Made by a program: the position numbers and the translations under genes. From NCBI GenBank assembly GCA_002428995.1, contig DIYJ01000017.1:1-64000 (forward strand): 64,000 nucleotides of DNA. Reading direction: 5' to 3'. Each line of letters opens with the position of its first letter. The stretch's first letter is position 1. Below the pieces are notes generated by a model. The model was not told where the DNA came from. It did no database searches and saw only the letters and a program-made list of their open reading frames with translations. The stretch is from Flavobacteriales bacterium UBA6057. GTDB lineage: Bacteria; Bacteroidota; Bacteroidia; Flavobacteriales_G; Salibacteraceae. Positions 50,801-58,322 of this stretch are shown here, in pieces.

Positions 50801-52553
50801 ACGCGCATACACCTATAATTATGACCTGCTGGAGCAATTAACGCGTGCCGATTACACTACTGGCGAAGGCCCGGCTTCAGCTGAAGACTTTACCGTATCC
50901 GGTCTGGAATATGATCTGCATGGCAACATACTGGGTGTGGAACGTCAAGGATCTAGGTGGGTCAACAATGACTGGGCTGGTTTCGGGGTCATTGATAGCT
51001 TACACTATGTTTATCAAGGGAATCAACTGATCGGGGTATATGATGGATCCGTAGACAGTTCCGGATTGGATTTTGTTCACCGACAAGGTGATGCTAGTCG
51101 AAAAGGGTATGAGAGCCGGGTTAGCACCACAGGACAAGAGGACTATCGCTACGATGCCAATGGGAATTTGGTAGAAGACAGGCAAAAAGGCTTGAAGGTG
51201 AAATACAACCACCTGAATCTACCGGTTAGGATCGTATTTCCAGAACGTGGAGATTCTGCCACTTACATTTATAGTGCCTCCGGGCAAAAGCTGCGAAAGC
51301 AGGTTTGGAGTGGATCTGCCACAACGCAAGTTGATTACGTACAAGGTGCACAATACCGCGATTCCTCTCTGCAGTTCGTAACTGCAACTGGCGCGGTGCT
51401 AATTCCTGAGGATCCATCAAATTCTTCCTTCGACCGCGTATATCGGCTTGCGGATGCTCTTGGCCACACAAGAGTGAATTTCAAGCAAGGAGAAAATGGA
51501 AAGGCTCAAGTTGTACAAAAGCGAAACTATTACCCATTTGGTTTGGGCATCGGAAGCATCGATTCTGTGTTTGAGGCCTCTAATGCTAACGATTACCTGT
51601 ATAACGGCAAGGAGAAGAGCCATGACTTAAAAGGTTTGGAATGGTATGACTATGGCGCTCGCAATTATGATCTGCAATTGGCACGTTGGAACTCTCCGGA
51701 CGCATACTCGGAATCATTTTTCCCAATCACACCATACAATTTTGTTGTGAATGACCCGGTGAATCGCATCGATCCCGATGGTAACTATGCGTGGGCATTG
51801 TACCATGCAATGCAAAGTGGTCTGCTGGATGTGCCAGAACCAATTTTTTCGCAGAGCCCAAATCTAACTGGTATGTGGATAGATCACCCGGAACGAGAAA
51901 CCGGGCCAGCATTTTATGAATACGTTCCAAACGGCCAATGGATCGAAGGTGTTCACTACGTCATAGAAACTGATAAGGATGGATCGGTCTGGCAAAAGAG
52001 GTTACACCCAGTGTACTACAAACCTCATGGAAGTGAGGTCTGGAAATACCACAACCCAGGTTGGAGAACAATGATTTCAGGACCGACTGTAAGAAGTCAA
52101 GAGGTCGAAACTCCAATTACTGAAAAGGTGGTCTCCTCCCCGGAAAAGGTCATCCAATCTCCACCACAAGTTTTTGAAAATCTGTTCCAGGATAACTCCT
52201 CGAACATGAAGCATCCTACTCAAGGTTTCCAAATGGAAGTAGCGGCAGCAGTAAATTACTTAGTGAATAACCCTGGTAGCATGATAAGAGTTACCGTAAC
52301 GACTCCACGTCCGAGGTACAAGCCTACAGACGTTTTTCCAAGGGAAGAGCAGACGTTTCTCTACAGTCCTCTTGGGGATTTATCAGGGATGACAACTCGA
52401 GCAGGGTTGTTGAGGAGAACAGCGAAAATTCGAAGTATTTTTCAGGACTACGTTGATGAATATCAGATTGACTTGGATCTTGATCGAATAGATTTTATTC
52501 AGCGGCCTGGTTTTGAGGGCACGCAGAGAGTAATCATAGACTACCCAGAATAG
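44886..52553 (+). CDS. Giant secreted protein: 14 fibronectin-III modules, Rhs core, OmpA-like tail
   Basis: A 2555-aa protein with a signal peptide (LMLCLLWWGSEAHGQ). Residues about 30-1290 contain fourteen fibronectin type III modules, most starting with Cys and a 'L-S-I-SS-L-W' strand pattern and ending C-G-S--YS---F-T. Modules 3-4 and 6-7 are so alike (LYRYQYK..TWTK.NTSA.SVTLS) that they look like a recent block duplication. A Bacteroidota Rhs region follows (YQFIDNLGRLKQSVGVENSPSG) with YD repeats, then the core end WYDYGARNYDLQLARWNSPD and NDPVNRIDPDGN near base 51780. The last 250 residues replace the usual toxin with a domain resembling OmpA (VNYLVNNPGSMIRVTV, TRAGLLRRTAKIRSIF). Fn3 arms suggest surface or target binding. 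Confidence 0.9.
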   Translation: MDKRINFSRSLNATVMLMLCLLWWGSEAHGQCITPGGLNAYNVYQTSFTVNWTAVSGATGYNYRWKLSSESIWQTGSTSGTTVPYFNRPDDTQHDFQVQSVCGGTTSSWSPTFQVSTLPYPCGTPTGVNINNITSTSAVVNFNGVTGATSYSVFRQPVGGSSFSYGSSTASVSLSSLQPNTQYLVKVRAMCSGGWGAFTADLYFTTLSDSCPGLSGISSSNVTANSADISWNTYSGAQLYRYQYKKDTDVTWTKVNTSANSVTLSGLSSGSQYDYSVKVKCDQGLWSDWSDTFQFNTPVVCSVPASLASSNIATTSATLSWGAVGAALSYDLQYRQGGTSTWTTVNSSSASVSLTGLTQGTAYDWRARTNCSGTSSAYSSIATFTTTAATCDEPGSLSSSGITSSQANVSWAAQTGASDYFLRYKPTSSSSWTSITASSTSTTLSSLTADTEYEWQVRTNCSDTSSPYSASTLFTTLTAGCVVQSGIAVSNIATTSADLAWNTVAGALLYRYQYKEVSETTWTKTNTSATSVTLSSLTPGSVYQYSAKVKCGEGDWSVWSDTFQFTTLAICDIPGNLTASNQSSNAATASWDAVSGAVSYDVRYRLNGTSTWTALNTSATSLNITGLQADEMYDWAVRTNCASSTSSYSSAASFTTLPHCSVPTNLLENSLTNSSASLQWDDMGGNNYTVRFRHSDSTSWNDTTVASTSLNVSDLLATTTYEWQVQTHCTGLSSSFSAIESFLTLNDPCDTAVVYAVSNITTSSATLNWGTISGAQHFDVRIRKKDSIHWTTQNVLTTSWSVAGLDEGSEYEWQVRTNCSTSSSDYTSIAIFTTLPSVCEQPVNLSASALSTSSSTLGWDPVPGVSLYYVNTKSFNASSWMQHSTFGNSFALSGLSAETSYDWFVYAVCGSTHSDTSDTALFTTHSTSCPTPLNLTVSDTGAYGLVLQWDSTYDGGYAVHYRDTLDTLWAVDTVFEDSLIVLGLIPGRAYELKAQSICSGISSPFSASLLVNTSSIPCPRPLNLEASYVGLDSAMLQWDTVPGAHSYEVRYGTGAAGWHSVITSADSLSIDSLEWWSEYEWDVTARCAVDTSIVTERQVFTTLFDSIIGPREITATELGLTSAALEWEPLPGAINYQVSYREVDTAAWNTQITSGTTTTLTGLLAASTYEWQVAAFFATDTSEILTSNFFTTEAPGCDVSGTVSASNPSGSGVDLSWSSVPGNESFTVRYRPVGSDVWQHTLSSSHIVQLDGLAPETQYEFQVQNECTYNTAEFSDAVVFTTDVLESIAEPCRPAHYAYMGVPKKAVQTEAEMDLLARSEFAESYQFIDNLGRLKQSVGVENSPSGLDVIVNYEYDSTGAQTRINLPFTYDYAGQEDLMRCKDNRDFYANEPLVAHTTFPYSETRLGLSPLQQVLETGGTGEDWQIGGVHTALVQPSRLNTSEEVRKFVWNGTAWSADNSFYEPGTIVVSETIFEGRRAISYNAKDGSVPVNVDINGPSTDRDTLYTYNVFDDLGRLIYRVPPMAVLEMETANNWTIDQNMLDKWIPQYSYDSSYHRLQEARSPERGLEVIVYDRLGTPVLRQDENLRNSNMWTFTKYDKHGREILSGLYFDDLHLGRAAMQAYLEASTADLFETQSANAFDLLHGYTNSAFPDVTGDGCEVHFVHYYDDYDFDRDGTPDVTFNAPVALHDLVATNRTRAMAVATKERVLYDLDASLPKDGNGQVVDYQIFSGNKSYDSCPSTPKFQYYKGTNICLIAPDGADGFETSLGSDLADEVCIGADCLGGNGPIWLYNTVFYDDYHRPIGSYSDNHMYGTDSSYLRLDFEGRLRKFWEKLLILDDTLIFQDSVTYYANGKSNRAYSKVNDENGWLLVMDLNYNELQQTIERNLHSLDEGISFLQSIDYRYHLHGHSSRINNRTLSADGSEYGSSDLYGIEYAYESDVTGLMSSHYQGRYDGLVSGLVWRYENEPYSRAYTYNYDLLEQLTRADYTTGEGPASAEDFTVSGLEYDLHGNILGVERQGSRWVNNDWAGFGVIDSLHYVYQGNQLIGVYDGSVDSSGLDFVHRQGDASRKGYESRVSTTGQEDYRYDANGNLVEDRQKGLKVKYNHLNLPVRIVFPERGDSATYIYSASGQKLRKQVWSGSATTQVDYVQGAQYRDSSLQFVTATGAVLIPEDPSNSSFDRVYRLADALGHTRVNFKQGENGKAQVVQKRNYYPFGLGIGSIDSVFEASNANDYLYNGKEKSHDLKGLEWYDYGARNYDLQLARWNSPDAYSESFFPITPYNFVVNDPVNRIDPDGNYAWALYHAMQSGLLDVPEPIFSQSPNLTGMWIDHPERETGPAFYEYVPNGQWIEGVHYVIETDKDGSVWQKRLHPVYYKPHGSEVWKYHNPGWRTMISGPTVRSQEVETPITEKVVSSPEKVIQSPPQVFENLFQDNSSNMKHPTQGFQMEVAAAVNYLVNNPGSMIRVTVTTPRPRYKPTDVFPREEQTFLYSPLGDLSGMTTRAGLLRRTAKIRSIFQDYVDEYQIDLDLDRIDFIQRPGFEGTQRVIIDYPE

Positions 52554-53330
52554 TGAGTCTGTTTTTGTTTCAAGACAATCTCCCACTTAAATACAGAATT
52601 CGCCTCTGTAGCCCCAACGATCCTAGCGAAGTTCTCTTTTTGGGTTTTCATCAATGTTCCGACTTTTCGTATGCGTTCAGGTGGTGATGTTTTCTGCGAT
52701 CGCGGAAGAGTTGCTGCTATGCGTTTCGTACTTCCAGCAGCTTGAATCAGAGTGTACTAGATAGCGATCGAAGAAAACTTGGAAAGAAAGAATGGGATGA
52801 TCCACAATTTAGTGTGTCTAGATAACACTCACGCCAATTGCGACTAGACGGATGAACGTTTTCAGCCAAAGCATTTCGGGAAAAGTTCAACACCGTTGTA
52901 CGTTACTCGTTTAGTCTTTCCAGACTAATTCAGAATCTTTCGATGTAGGTCCTATGCCAGCGTTAGTGATCATTTCGAAAGACTTGCTGGCCGTGACCTT
53001 GAAGCACAATGAGATAGATTTTTTCTGGAAGTCAAACATCTCTGATTATCTGCACGGAGAGCAACGTATCATATACTTTTTAAGTAGTTGCTGCTACAGA
53101 ACAGGAGTTTTTATCTATTGGGGGCGGTTTGGAACCGAATGGACTTGTTTGGCCAATAACCTCTGGGATTTCATTTTTATGACATCCTGTCCATGGCCTC
53201 GATGGGTCGTTCAGCCATTTATGTTATTCACTTATTTCTGTAGTTCCAAGCTTTATTCACTAAAACACCAGAGACTCACAATAACTAACTTTGTCAGGCG
53301 TTCTCCAACCCCAAACCCACGCCCCAAATC
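52554..53330. other. Gene-poor interval after the giant Rhs gene
   Basis: Nothing convincing is seen in these 777 bases. A 126-codon frame at 52954-53334 has an unnatural composition (rich in Trp, Cys, Phe, ending PTPNPRPKS) and lacks any recognisable motif. No immunity-like gene, terminator with T-run, or repeat was found, although an immunity gene would be expected here if the Rhs tip were toxic. Confidence 0.6.
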
Positions 53331-55979
53331 ATGACTAAACTACTCTTCAGCCTTGTGCTGGCATGCTGCGCGCTTTTGTCGCAGGCCCAGCTAAGCGGAA
53401 CTTACACCATCGATCCTAACGGATCAGGATCTTCCAACTACACTTCTTTCACTGCCGCTGCTCAGGCCCTTTCATCCAGTGGGGTGAGCGGGGCAGTAGT
53501 GTTTCAAGTGAAGCAGGGAACGTATACCGAGCAGGTGGTTTTCAATGCCATCAGCGGAGTTTCTGCCGTCAACAACATTCGGTTTGAGCATCAACAGGCC
53601 AATACTCAGCCTGTCCTTGTTCAGTTTACCGGGGACTGCACCAACAACTACCTCGTGCAGATCAACGGTGCGGATTGGATCACCTTTGACAGTCTTGAAT
53701 TTGAGAATCTGAATACGACTTGCAGCCGTGTTTTTGATGTGACGTCTACTTCCGAGCACCTCACGCTGCAGCGATGTACACTCACTGCTTCTGATGATCA
53801 AACAACCAGTACGTTCAACTCGGTGTTCTATGCCTTCAGCTTTCCGAATGATTTGCACATCGAGGCTTGCTCGTTCGAGGGCGGCTCCATCGGTGTATAT
53901 GTTTCCGGAAACAACTCTCAGAATGTGGACAGTGTGACGATCGTGAACAACACCTTCATGAATCAATACTACCAGGGGTTGAACTTGCGCTTTACGACTG
54001 CACCCACGGTTATTGGAAATCGCATCACTTCAACGGATGTTTTAGCGTTCAACGCCTACGGCATACAGGCAGTGAATTCAACCTTCCTGCAAGTGACCGA
54101 TAACTACATCGGTTCCAACCAGAGCTCGGGATACTGTTACGGCATTCACCTCACTTCTTGCAGCGGTAACACCAGTAACCCGCAATTGATTGCCAACAAC
54201 TGTGTGAACGTGGGAGTTCCCAATGCGTTTAGCGGTGGTTTCTATGCACTCTTCATGTCTACGTGCTCGAGCACCAATGTTTATTACAACACCTTCAACC
54301 GAAGGGGAGGCAGTACCAGTTATCAAACGGTTTATCTGAATAATACTCCACTTGCCAGGCTCCTGAACAACAACGTGTTTAGTCACACCAACTACTCGTT
54401 GTATGTGACAGGTTCTGCACCTCTGGCACAGTGCGACTACAACAACTTCTACTCTGCCAATGGCAACACGATCTTTCACCTGGGGAGCACGCATGCTACC
54501 CTTGCTGCCTGGCAGAATGCTTCCTCTTACGATGACCACTCTGTATCTGTCGATCCATCGTACCTCGATTCGTTAGAATGTCGAACATGCAATGAAAACC
54601 TGGATGATGAAGGCATTGTGATCAGTGGAATTGATGAAGACCTGAGAGGAGTAGAGCGGAGTTTCTACCATCCCAGCATCGGAGCCGTGGAACTGTTTGC
54701 CGCGCAGGCTTTCACCCTGGGCCCGGACAGCACTCATTGTGCCGATTCATTGGTGCTAGAGGGTGGAGAAGGCGGTCAAACCACCTGGTCGGTGAATGGT
54801 CAGATTTTCAGTTCCAAGTACATGGAATTGCAGAGCCTTTGTTCGCAGGCGTTGACCTACAGTGTTGCGGTGAGCATTATCAGTTCCTGCGGTCCAACTT
54901 CAGATGCCGTGCAAATCACCCTGGTTCCAACACCACAATTGGACAGCGCGATTCAAATTTGTGGCGGGCAAAACACAACACTGACGCCCTGTGGTGGCAA
55001 TTCGGCTTCATACTTATGGTCCACCGGGGCCACCACGCAGTCCATCACGGTGAACACTTCCGGAGTTTATGAACTTCAAAAAACAGAGTTTGGCTGTACT
55101 TCGTTTGACAGCACAATTGTGACTCTGTCCAATGATGTACTCACGTTGGATGACGTAACCGCTTGTTCCGTTGACCTTCCTGTGGCTGTGGATGCTACGG
55201 TTCCATCCGGAGTCTCTTATGCATGGAGCGGAGGGCAGTTTTCCAATGTTCCGATCAACGTATTCAGCGCGGCTGGTACTTACACAGTAACCATCACTGA
55301 CTCCAGCGGCTGTACATTTTCAGAGGATTTTACGCTGACGGTTCTCACGAATCCTTTAGCCTCCGGTAATTACACGGAGTCTGGCGGTGTTTTCACGTTT
55401 GATGCTTCAAGCTCTCAGCAAACGGATTCTAACACGGCCTATTTCTGGGACTTCGGTGATGGAGCAACGCCAGCTACGTCCACTAACGTGATAGAATCTG
55501 TTACGTACAGTTGGTTTCCCGTTACCGGAGACACCGTTGTCACAGTAAACGTGGATTTAGCCATTAACAACGGCTGCGCGATCAGTGATCTTCAACTTGT
55601 GCTTGAATATGCCGGAGATACGGCCAGTAATGACACTACCATCAACGACACCACAATCAATGATACCACGATCAACGACACAGTGATCAATGACACGACT
55701 GTCAATGATTCCATCAAGGGCATCAGTACACTACTCAGGGATGATTTTAAAGTGTATCCCAATCCCACGAACGGTCAATTCTTTGTACACTGTAAACCTT
55801 GCCAACAGCCGTTCTCGCTCAGGATTATAGATGGGGCAGGAAGGCTGTGGATGGATCGCCCTCTGACTTCCGCTCAGGAACCGGTGGCCGTTCCGATAGA
55901 ATTACCTCCTGGGCTTTATCACTACCGGGCATATACAGAGGGAGCAATACTGCACTCGGGCAAGTTGGTGGTGCAATGA
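53331..55979 (+). CDS. Secreted right-handed beta-helix protein with T9SS-type C-terminus
   Basis: An 882-aa protein with a signal peptide (LLFSLVLACCALLSQAQ). Residues about 20-410 look like a parallel beta-helix: GSSNYTSFTAAAQALSSSGVSGAVVFQVKQGTYTEQV start, then repeated turns such as NNIRFEHQ, FDSLEFENLN, LTLQRCTL, VTIVNNTFMN and LIANNCVNVG. Ig/PKD-like segments follow (YLWSTGATTQSITVNTSGVYELQ; YFWDFGDG), then a five-residue repeat (NDTTI) linker, and a T9SS type A end (FKVYPNPTNGQFFVH ... GLYHYRAYTEGAILHSGKLVVQ). Expected at the cell surface. The beta-helix may bind or cleave polysaccharide, but no catalytic residues were identified. Confidence 0.85.
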   Translation: MTKLLFSLVLACCALLSQAQLSGTYTIDPNGSGSSNYTSFTAAAQALSSSGVSGAVVFQVKQGTYTEQVVFNAISGVSAVNNIRFEHQQANTQPVLVQFTGDCTNNYLVQINGADWITFDSLEFENLNTTCSRVFDVTSTSEHLTLQRCTLTASDDQTTSTFNSVFYAFSFPNDLHIEACSFEGGSIGVYVSGNNSQNVDSVTIVNNTFMNQYYQGLNLRFTTAPTVIGNRITSTDVLAFNAYGIQAVNSTFLQVTDNYIGSNQSSGYCYGIHLTSCSGNTSNPQLIANNCVNVGVPNAFSGGFYALFMSTCSSTNVYYNTFNRRGGSTSYQTVYLNNTPLARLLNNNVFSHTNYSLYVTGSAPLAQCDYNNFYSANGNTIFHLGSTHATLAAWQNASSYDDHSVSVDPSYLDSLECRTCNENLDDEGIVISGIDEDLRGVERSFYHPSIGAVELFAAQAFTLGPDSTHCADSLVLEGGEGGQTTWSVNGQIFSSKYMELQSLCSQALTYSVAVSIISSCGPTSDAVQITLVPTPQLDSAIQICGGQNTTLTPCGGNSASYLWSTGATTQSITVNTSGVYELQKTEFGCTSFDSTIVTLSNDVLTLDDVTACSVDLPVAVDATVPSGVSYAWSGGQFSNVPINVFSAAGTYTVTITDSSGCTFSEDFTLTVLTNPLASGNYTESGGVFTFDASSSQQTDSNTAYFWDFGDGATPATSTNVIESVTYSWFPVTGDTVVTVNVDLAINNGCAISDLQLVLEYAGDTASNDTTINDTTINDTTINDTVINDTTVNDSIKGISTLLRDDFKVYPNPTNGQFFVHCKPCQQPFSLRIIDGAGRLWMDRPLTSAQEPVAVPIELPPGLYHYRAYTEGAILHSGKLVVQ
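55629..55709 (+). repeat. 15-bp coding repeat (Asn-Asp-Thr-Thr-Ile units)
   Basis: Five tandem five-codon units NDTTI/NDTVI/NDTTV form the linker before the T9SS C-terminal domain. Third positions vary (AATGACACTACC, AACGACACCACA, AATGATACCACG), so the units are old or kept by selection on protein sequence. Such Thr-rich linkers are likely glycosylation-prone spacers. Confidence 0.85.
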
Positions 55980-56006
55980 TGTGTTAGTTCAGTGCGCGCA
56001 CATCGA

Positions 56007-56417
56007 TCACGCGCTCCATTCAGCAAAAGAATTAGCTGTTTCAAACAGCTTCATGCGGAGCAATTGTATTCCTTCAGGAAGTTTGGATTGAATACGCTCT
56101 TTAGCGATCAAAAGCATGTGTTCGGCAGTCGGCTCATGGTCCATTAGGAAGAGCTTGCCATCATAACCTTCAGGAACAAAACGTGATCGTCTATCCCGTT
56201 TCAAGACCAGCGCATGATCCATGGGGTCCACGAAGATTTCTGTTACGATGCCTTTGAGCTCTTTGAAATCCATCACCATTCCAAGCTCATTGAGCTCGCT
56301 GGAGGTGACGCAGACTTCGAGGGTGTAGCTATGGCCATGTACAAACCTGCATTTGCCTTCATGTTCGCTGATGGCATGGGCCGATTCAAAGGTGAATCTT
56401 CTCGTAATACTGATCAT
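56007..56417 (-). CDS. queD: 6-carboxytetrahydropterin synthase (QueD/PTPS family)
   Basis: A 136-aa enzyme of the tunnelling fold. Zinc ligands are seen as His14 in FESAHAI and the two His of CRFVHGHSYTLEV, with the catalytic Cys just before (GKCRF) and Asp/His later (DPMDHALVL). EPTAEHMLL carries the Glu-His pair, and the C-terminal Glu is in LFETANSF. QueD converts dihydroneopterin triphosphate to 6-carboxytetrahydropterin in queuosine/deazapurine synthesis. No other queuosine gene is adjacent, and a PTPS-like role in pterin metabolism cannot be excluded. Confidence 0.9.
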   Translation of the reverse strand: MISITRRFTFESAHAISEHEGKCRFVHGHSYTLEVCVTSSELNELGMVMDFKELKGIVTEIFVDPMDHALVLKRDRRSRFVPEGYDGKLFLMDHEPTAEHMLLIAKERIQSKLPEGIQLLRMKLFETANSFAEWSA

Positions 56418-56446
56418 TGAATGTGTTGCGTTGGGTAGAGCGCCTA

Positions 56447-57049
56447 TCAGGGCGCCAGCAGGGTTTGCTTCCAGGTTCCGCTTTCTCTTTTGTAGTAGGT
56501 TCTTTCATGCAGTCTTGCCGTGCGCCCCATCCAAAATTCCATGGACTCGGGGCGCACCAAAAAGCCACCCCAAAAAGGCGGTCGCTGGACTTCTTTTCCC
56601 TCAAACGTTTGCTCCACGCGTTCTACTTCTTTCAGCAGCCATTCCCGGTTTGGGATTTCCCGACTTTGAGGTGAGGCCCATGCGCCCAGTTGACTTTGGC
56701 GGGCACGATCCGCATAGTATGCATCTGATAGTTCCTCGGGTGCCTTTTCGGCATGTCCGCAGATCCGTACCTGGCGATCAATGCTTCCCCAGTGAAAATT
56801 GAGGGCCACCTTGGGGTGTGACAGTAGCTGCTGACCCTTGTTGCTCTCATAATTGGTGTAGAACACAAAGCCTTCTTCCAGAAGCGTTCTCAGATAGACG
56901 ATCCTCACATGAGGCATGCCGTCCGCATCAACGGTGGCAACAGACATGGCATCCGAATCCGGCTCTCCACCGAGAATAGCCTCCTGCTTCCAGGCGCTGA
57001 ACATTGCGATCGGATCTAAATCACTCATTTCCTTGTTCTTTTTGGCCAT
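56447..57049 (-). CDS. pdxH: Pyridoxamine 5'-phosphate oxidase PdxH
   Basis: A 200-aa FMN enzyme that oxidises pyridoxine or pyridoxamine 5'-phosphate to pyridoxal 5'-phosphate. Family signatures in order: AMSVATVDADGMPHVRIVYLR (FMN site, bases about 56890-56950), FVFYTNYESNKGQQLLSHPKVAL, RQVRICGHAEKAP, RARQSQLGAWASPQS, PPFWGGFLVRPESMEFW and RLHERTYYKR. The full family length is present. It is on the same strand as queD, 29 bases apart, so possibly co-transcribed. Confidence 0.95.
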   Translation of the reverse strand: MAKKNKEMSDLDPIAMFSAWKQEAILGGEPDSDAMSVATVDADGMPHVRIVYLRTLLEEGFVFYTNYESNKGQQLLSHPKVALNFHWGSIDRQVRICGHAEKAPEELSDAYYADRARQSQLGAWASPQSREIPNREWLLKEVERVEQTFEGKEVQRPPFWGGFLVRPESMEFWMGRTARLHERTYYKRESGTWKQTLLAP

Positions 57050-57170
57050 TAGCTACTAGCCACTGGCTATCAGCTGTCAGTGGCACTCGTTTGAAACGCC
57101 AAAGCCCATCATCACCTAATGACCTAATCAACTCATCATCTGATCCTCTTATCCTCTTATCCTCAAAGCG
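57050..57170. repeat. Intergenic heptad-type repeats between pdxH and hppD
   Basis: AGCTACTAGCCACTGGCTATCAGCTGTCAGTGG (57051-57083) is a relative of 10052-10140 and contains a hairpin (CCACTG 57060-57065 with CAGTGG 57078-57083). It is followed by runs of ATCCTCTT and CTAATGAC-like heptamers up to the hppD stop region. Confidence 0.6.
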
Positions 57171-58320
57171 TTCCCCTGCGGGCCTGCTCAGCTTCGATGG
57201 ATTCGAACAACGCCTGGAAGTTTCCTTTGCCGAAGGAATTGGCTCCCTTTCGCTGAATGATCTCAAAGAAGAGCGTAGGACGGTCTTGCAAAGGCTTGGT
57301 GAAAATCTGAAGGAGGTAGCCGTCCTCATCGCGATCTACCATGATGCCCAATTCCTTGAGAATGCGAAGGTCTTCTTCGATGATGCCAACGCGCTCCACC
57401 ACTGAATCGTAGTATTCACCGGGAACGTGCAGGAATTCTACCCCACGTCTGCGCATTTCGCTAACGGCAAACACAATGTCGTTGGTTGCCAGTGCCAGGT
57501 GTTGGCATCCGGGGCCCTGGTTGAAATCAATGTATTCCTCAATCTGAGATTTCTTCAATCCTTCAGCAGGTTCGTTGATCGGAAACTTGATGCGACCATT
57601 GCCATTGGTCATCACTTTGCTCATCAGGGCGGTGTACTTGGTGCTGATATCCTTGTCATCGAAGGTGATCAGGTTGGCAAAACCCATCACATCTGAATAG
57701 AAGGTCGCCCATTGATTCATTTCGTCCCAGCCGACATTCCCTACCATGTGATCGATGTAGCGAAAGCCAACTGGTTCAGGCTTGTAGTCACTTTCCCATG
57801 CTTCGAAGCCCGGCAGGAAAACTCCGTTGTAGTCCTTACGCTCCACAAAAACATGAACCGTGTCGCCATAGGTGTGAATCCCTGACTTGACCACCTGGCC
57901 ATCCTCACTTTTTTCAACCACCGGCTCGAAGTAAGGCCTGGCCCCTCTGCGCGTGGTTTCTTCAAAGGCAGCGGTGGCGTCATCCACCCACAATGCGATG
58001 GTTTTTACTGCATCGCCATGCTTAGCGATGTGCTCGTTGAGCGCGCTATCCGCGTTCATCGGAGTAGTCAATACAAGGCGCACTTTTCCCTGTTGCAACA
58101 CATAGGATGTGCGATCCTTTACTCCGGTTTCCAGCCCTGCATAGGCCAGCGATTGAAAACCAAAGGCTGTTTTGTAAAAGTGAGCGGCCTGTTTTGCGTT
58201 GCCCACGTAGAGTTCTACATAGTCGGTGCCGTTGATCGGCAAAAAGTCCTGCGCTTCAGGAAAGATCTTTTCTCCTGAGTAGCTGTAGTTCTTGACTTCA
58301 GTTAAATCTGTTGTTTCCAT
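57163..58320 (-). CDS. hppD: 4-hydroxyphenylpyruvate dioxygenase
   Basis: A 385-aa Fe(II) enzyme converting 4-hydroxyphenylpyruvate to homogentisate in tyrosine breakdown. Both vicinal-oxygen-chelate halves are present (TDYVELYVGNAKQAAHFYKTAFGF at residues 30-55; IDHMVGNVGWDEMNQWATFYSDVMGF near 190). Iron ligands are seen as His in YIDHMVGNV, His in GPGCQHLALATNDI and Glu in LFFEIIQRKG. The C-terminal helix (NSFGKGNFQALFESIEAEQARRGTL) is the usual end. It lies two bases downstream of the homogentisate dioxygenase gene on the same strand, forming a catabolic operon. Confidence 0.96.
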   Translation of the reverse strand: METTDLTEVKNYSYSGEKIFPEAQDFLPINGTDYVELYVGNAKQAAHFYKTAFGFQSLAYAGLETGVKDRTSYVLQQGKVRLVLTTPMNADSALNEHIAKHGDAVKTIALWVDDATAAFEETTRRGARPYFEPVVEKSEDGQVVKSGIHTYGDTVHVFVERKDYNGVFLPGFEAWESDYKPEPVGFRYIDHMVGNVGWDEMNQWATFYSDVMGFANLITFDDKDISTKYTALMSKVMTNGNGRIKFPINEPAEGLKKSQIEEYIDFNQGPGCQHLALATNDIVFAVSEMRRRGVEFLHVPGEYYDSVVERVGIIEEDLRILKELGIMVDRDEDGYLLQIFTKPLQDRPTLFFEIIQRKGANSFGKGNFQALFESIEAEQARRGTL

Positions 58321-58322
58321 TC

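Noticed and set aside
52954..53334. 126-codon frame before the beta-helix gene, overlapping its start as ATGA
   Set aside because: Amino-acid composition is unlike real proteins here (many Trp, Cys, Phe; Pro/Arg end), no motif, and the overlap looks accidental.
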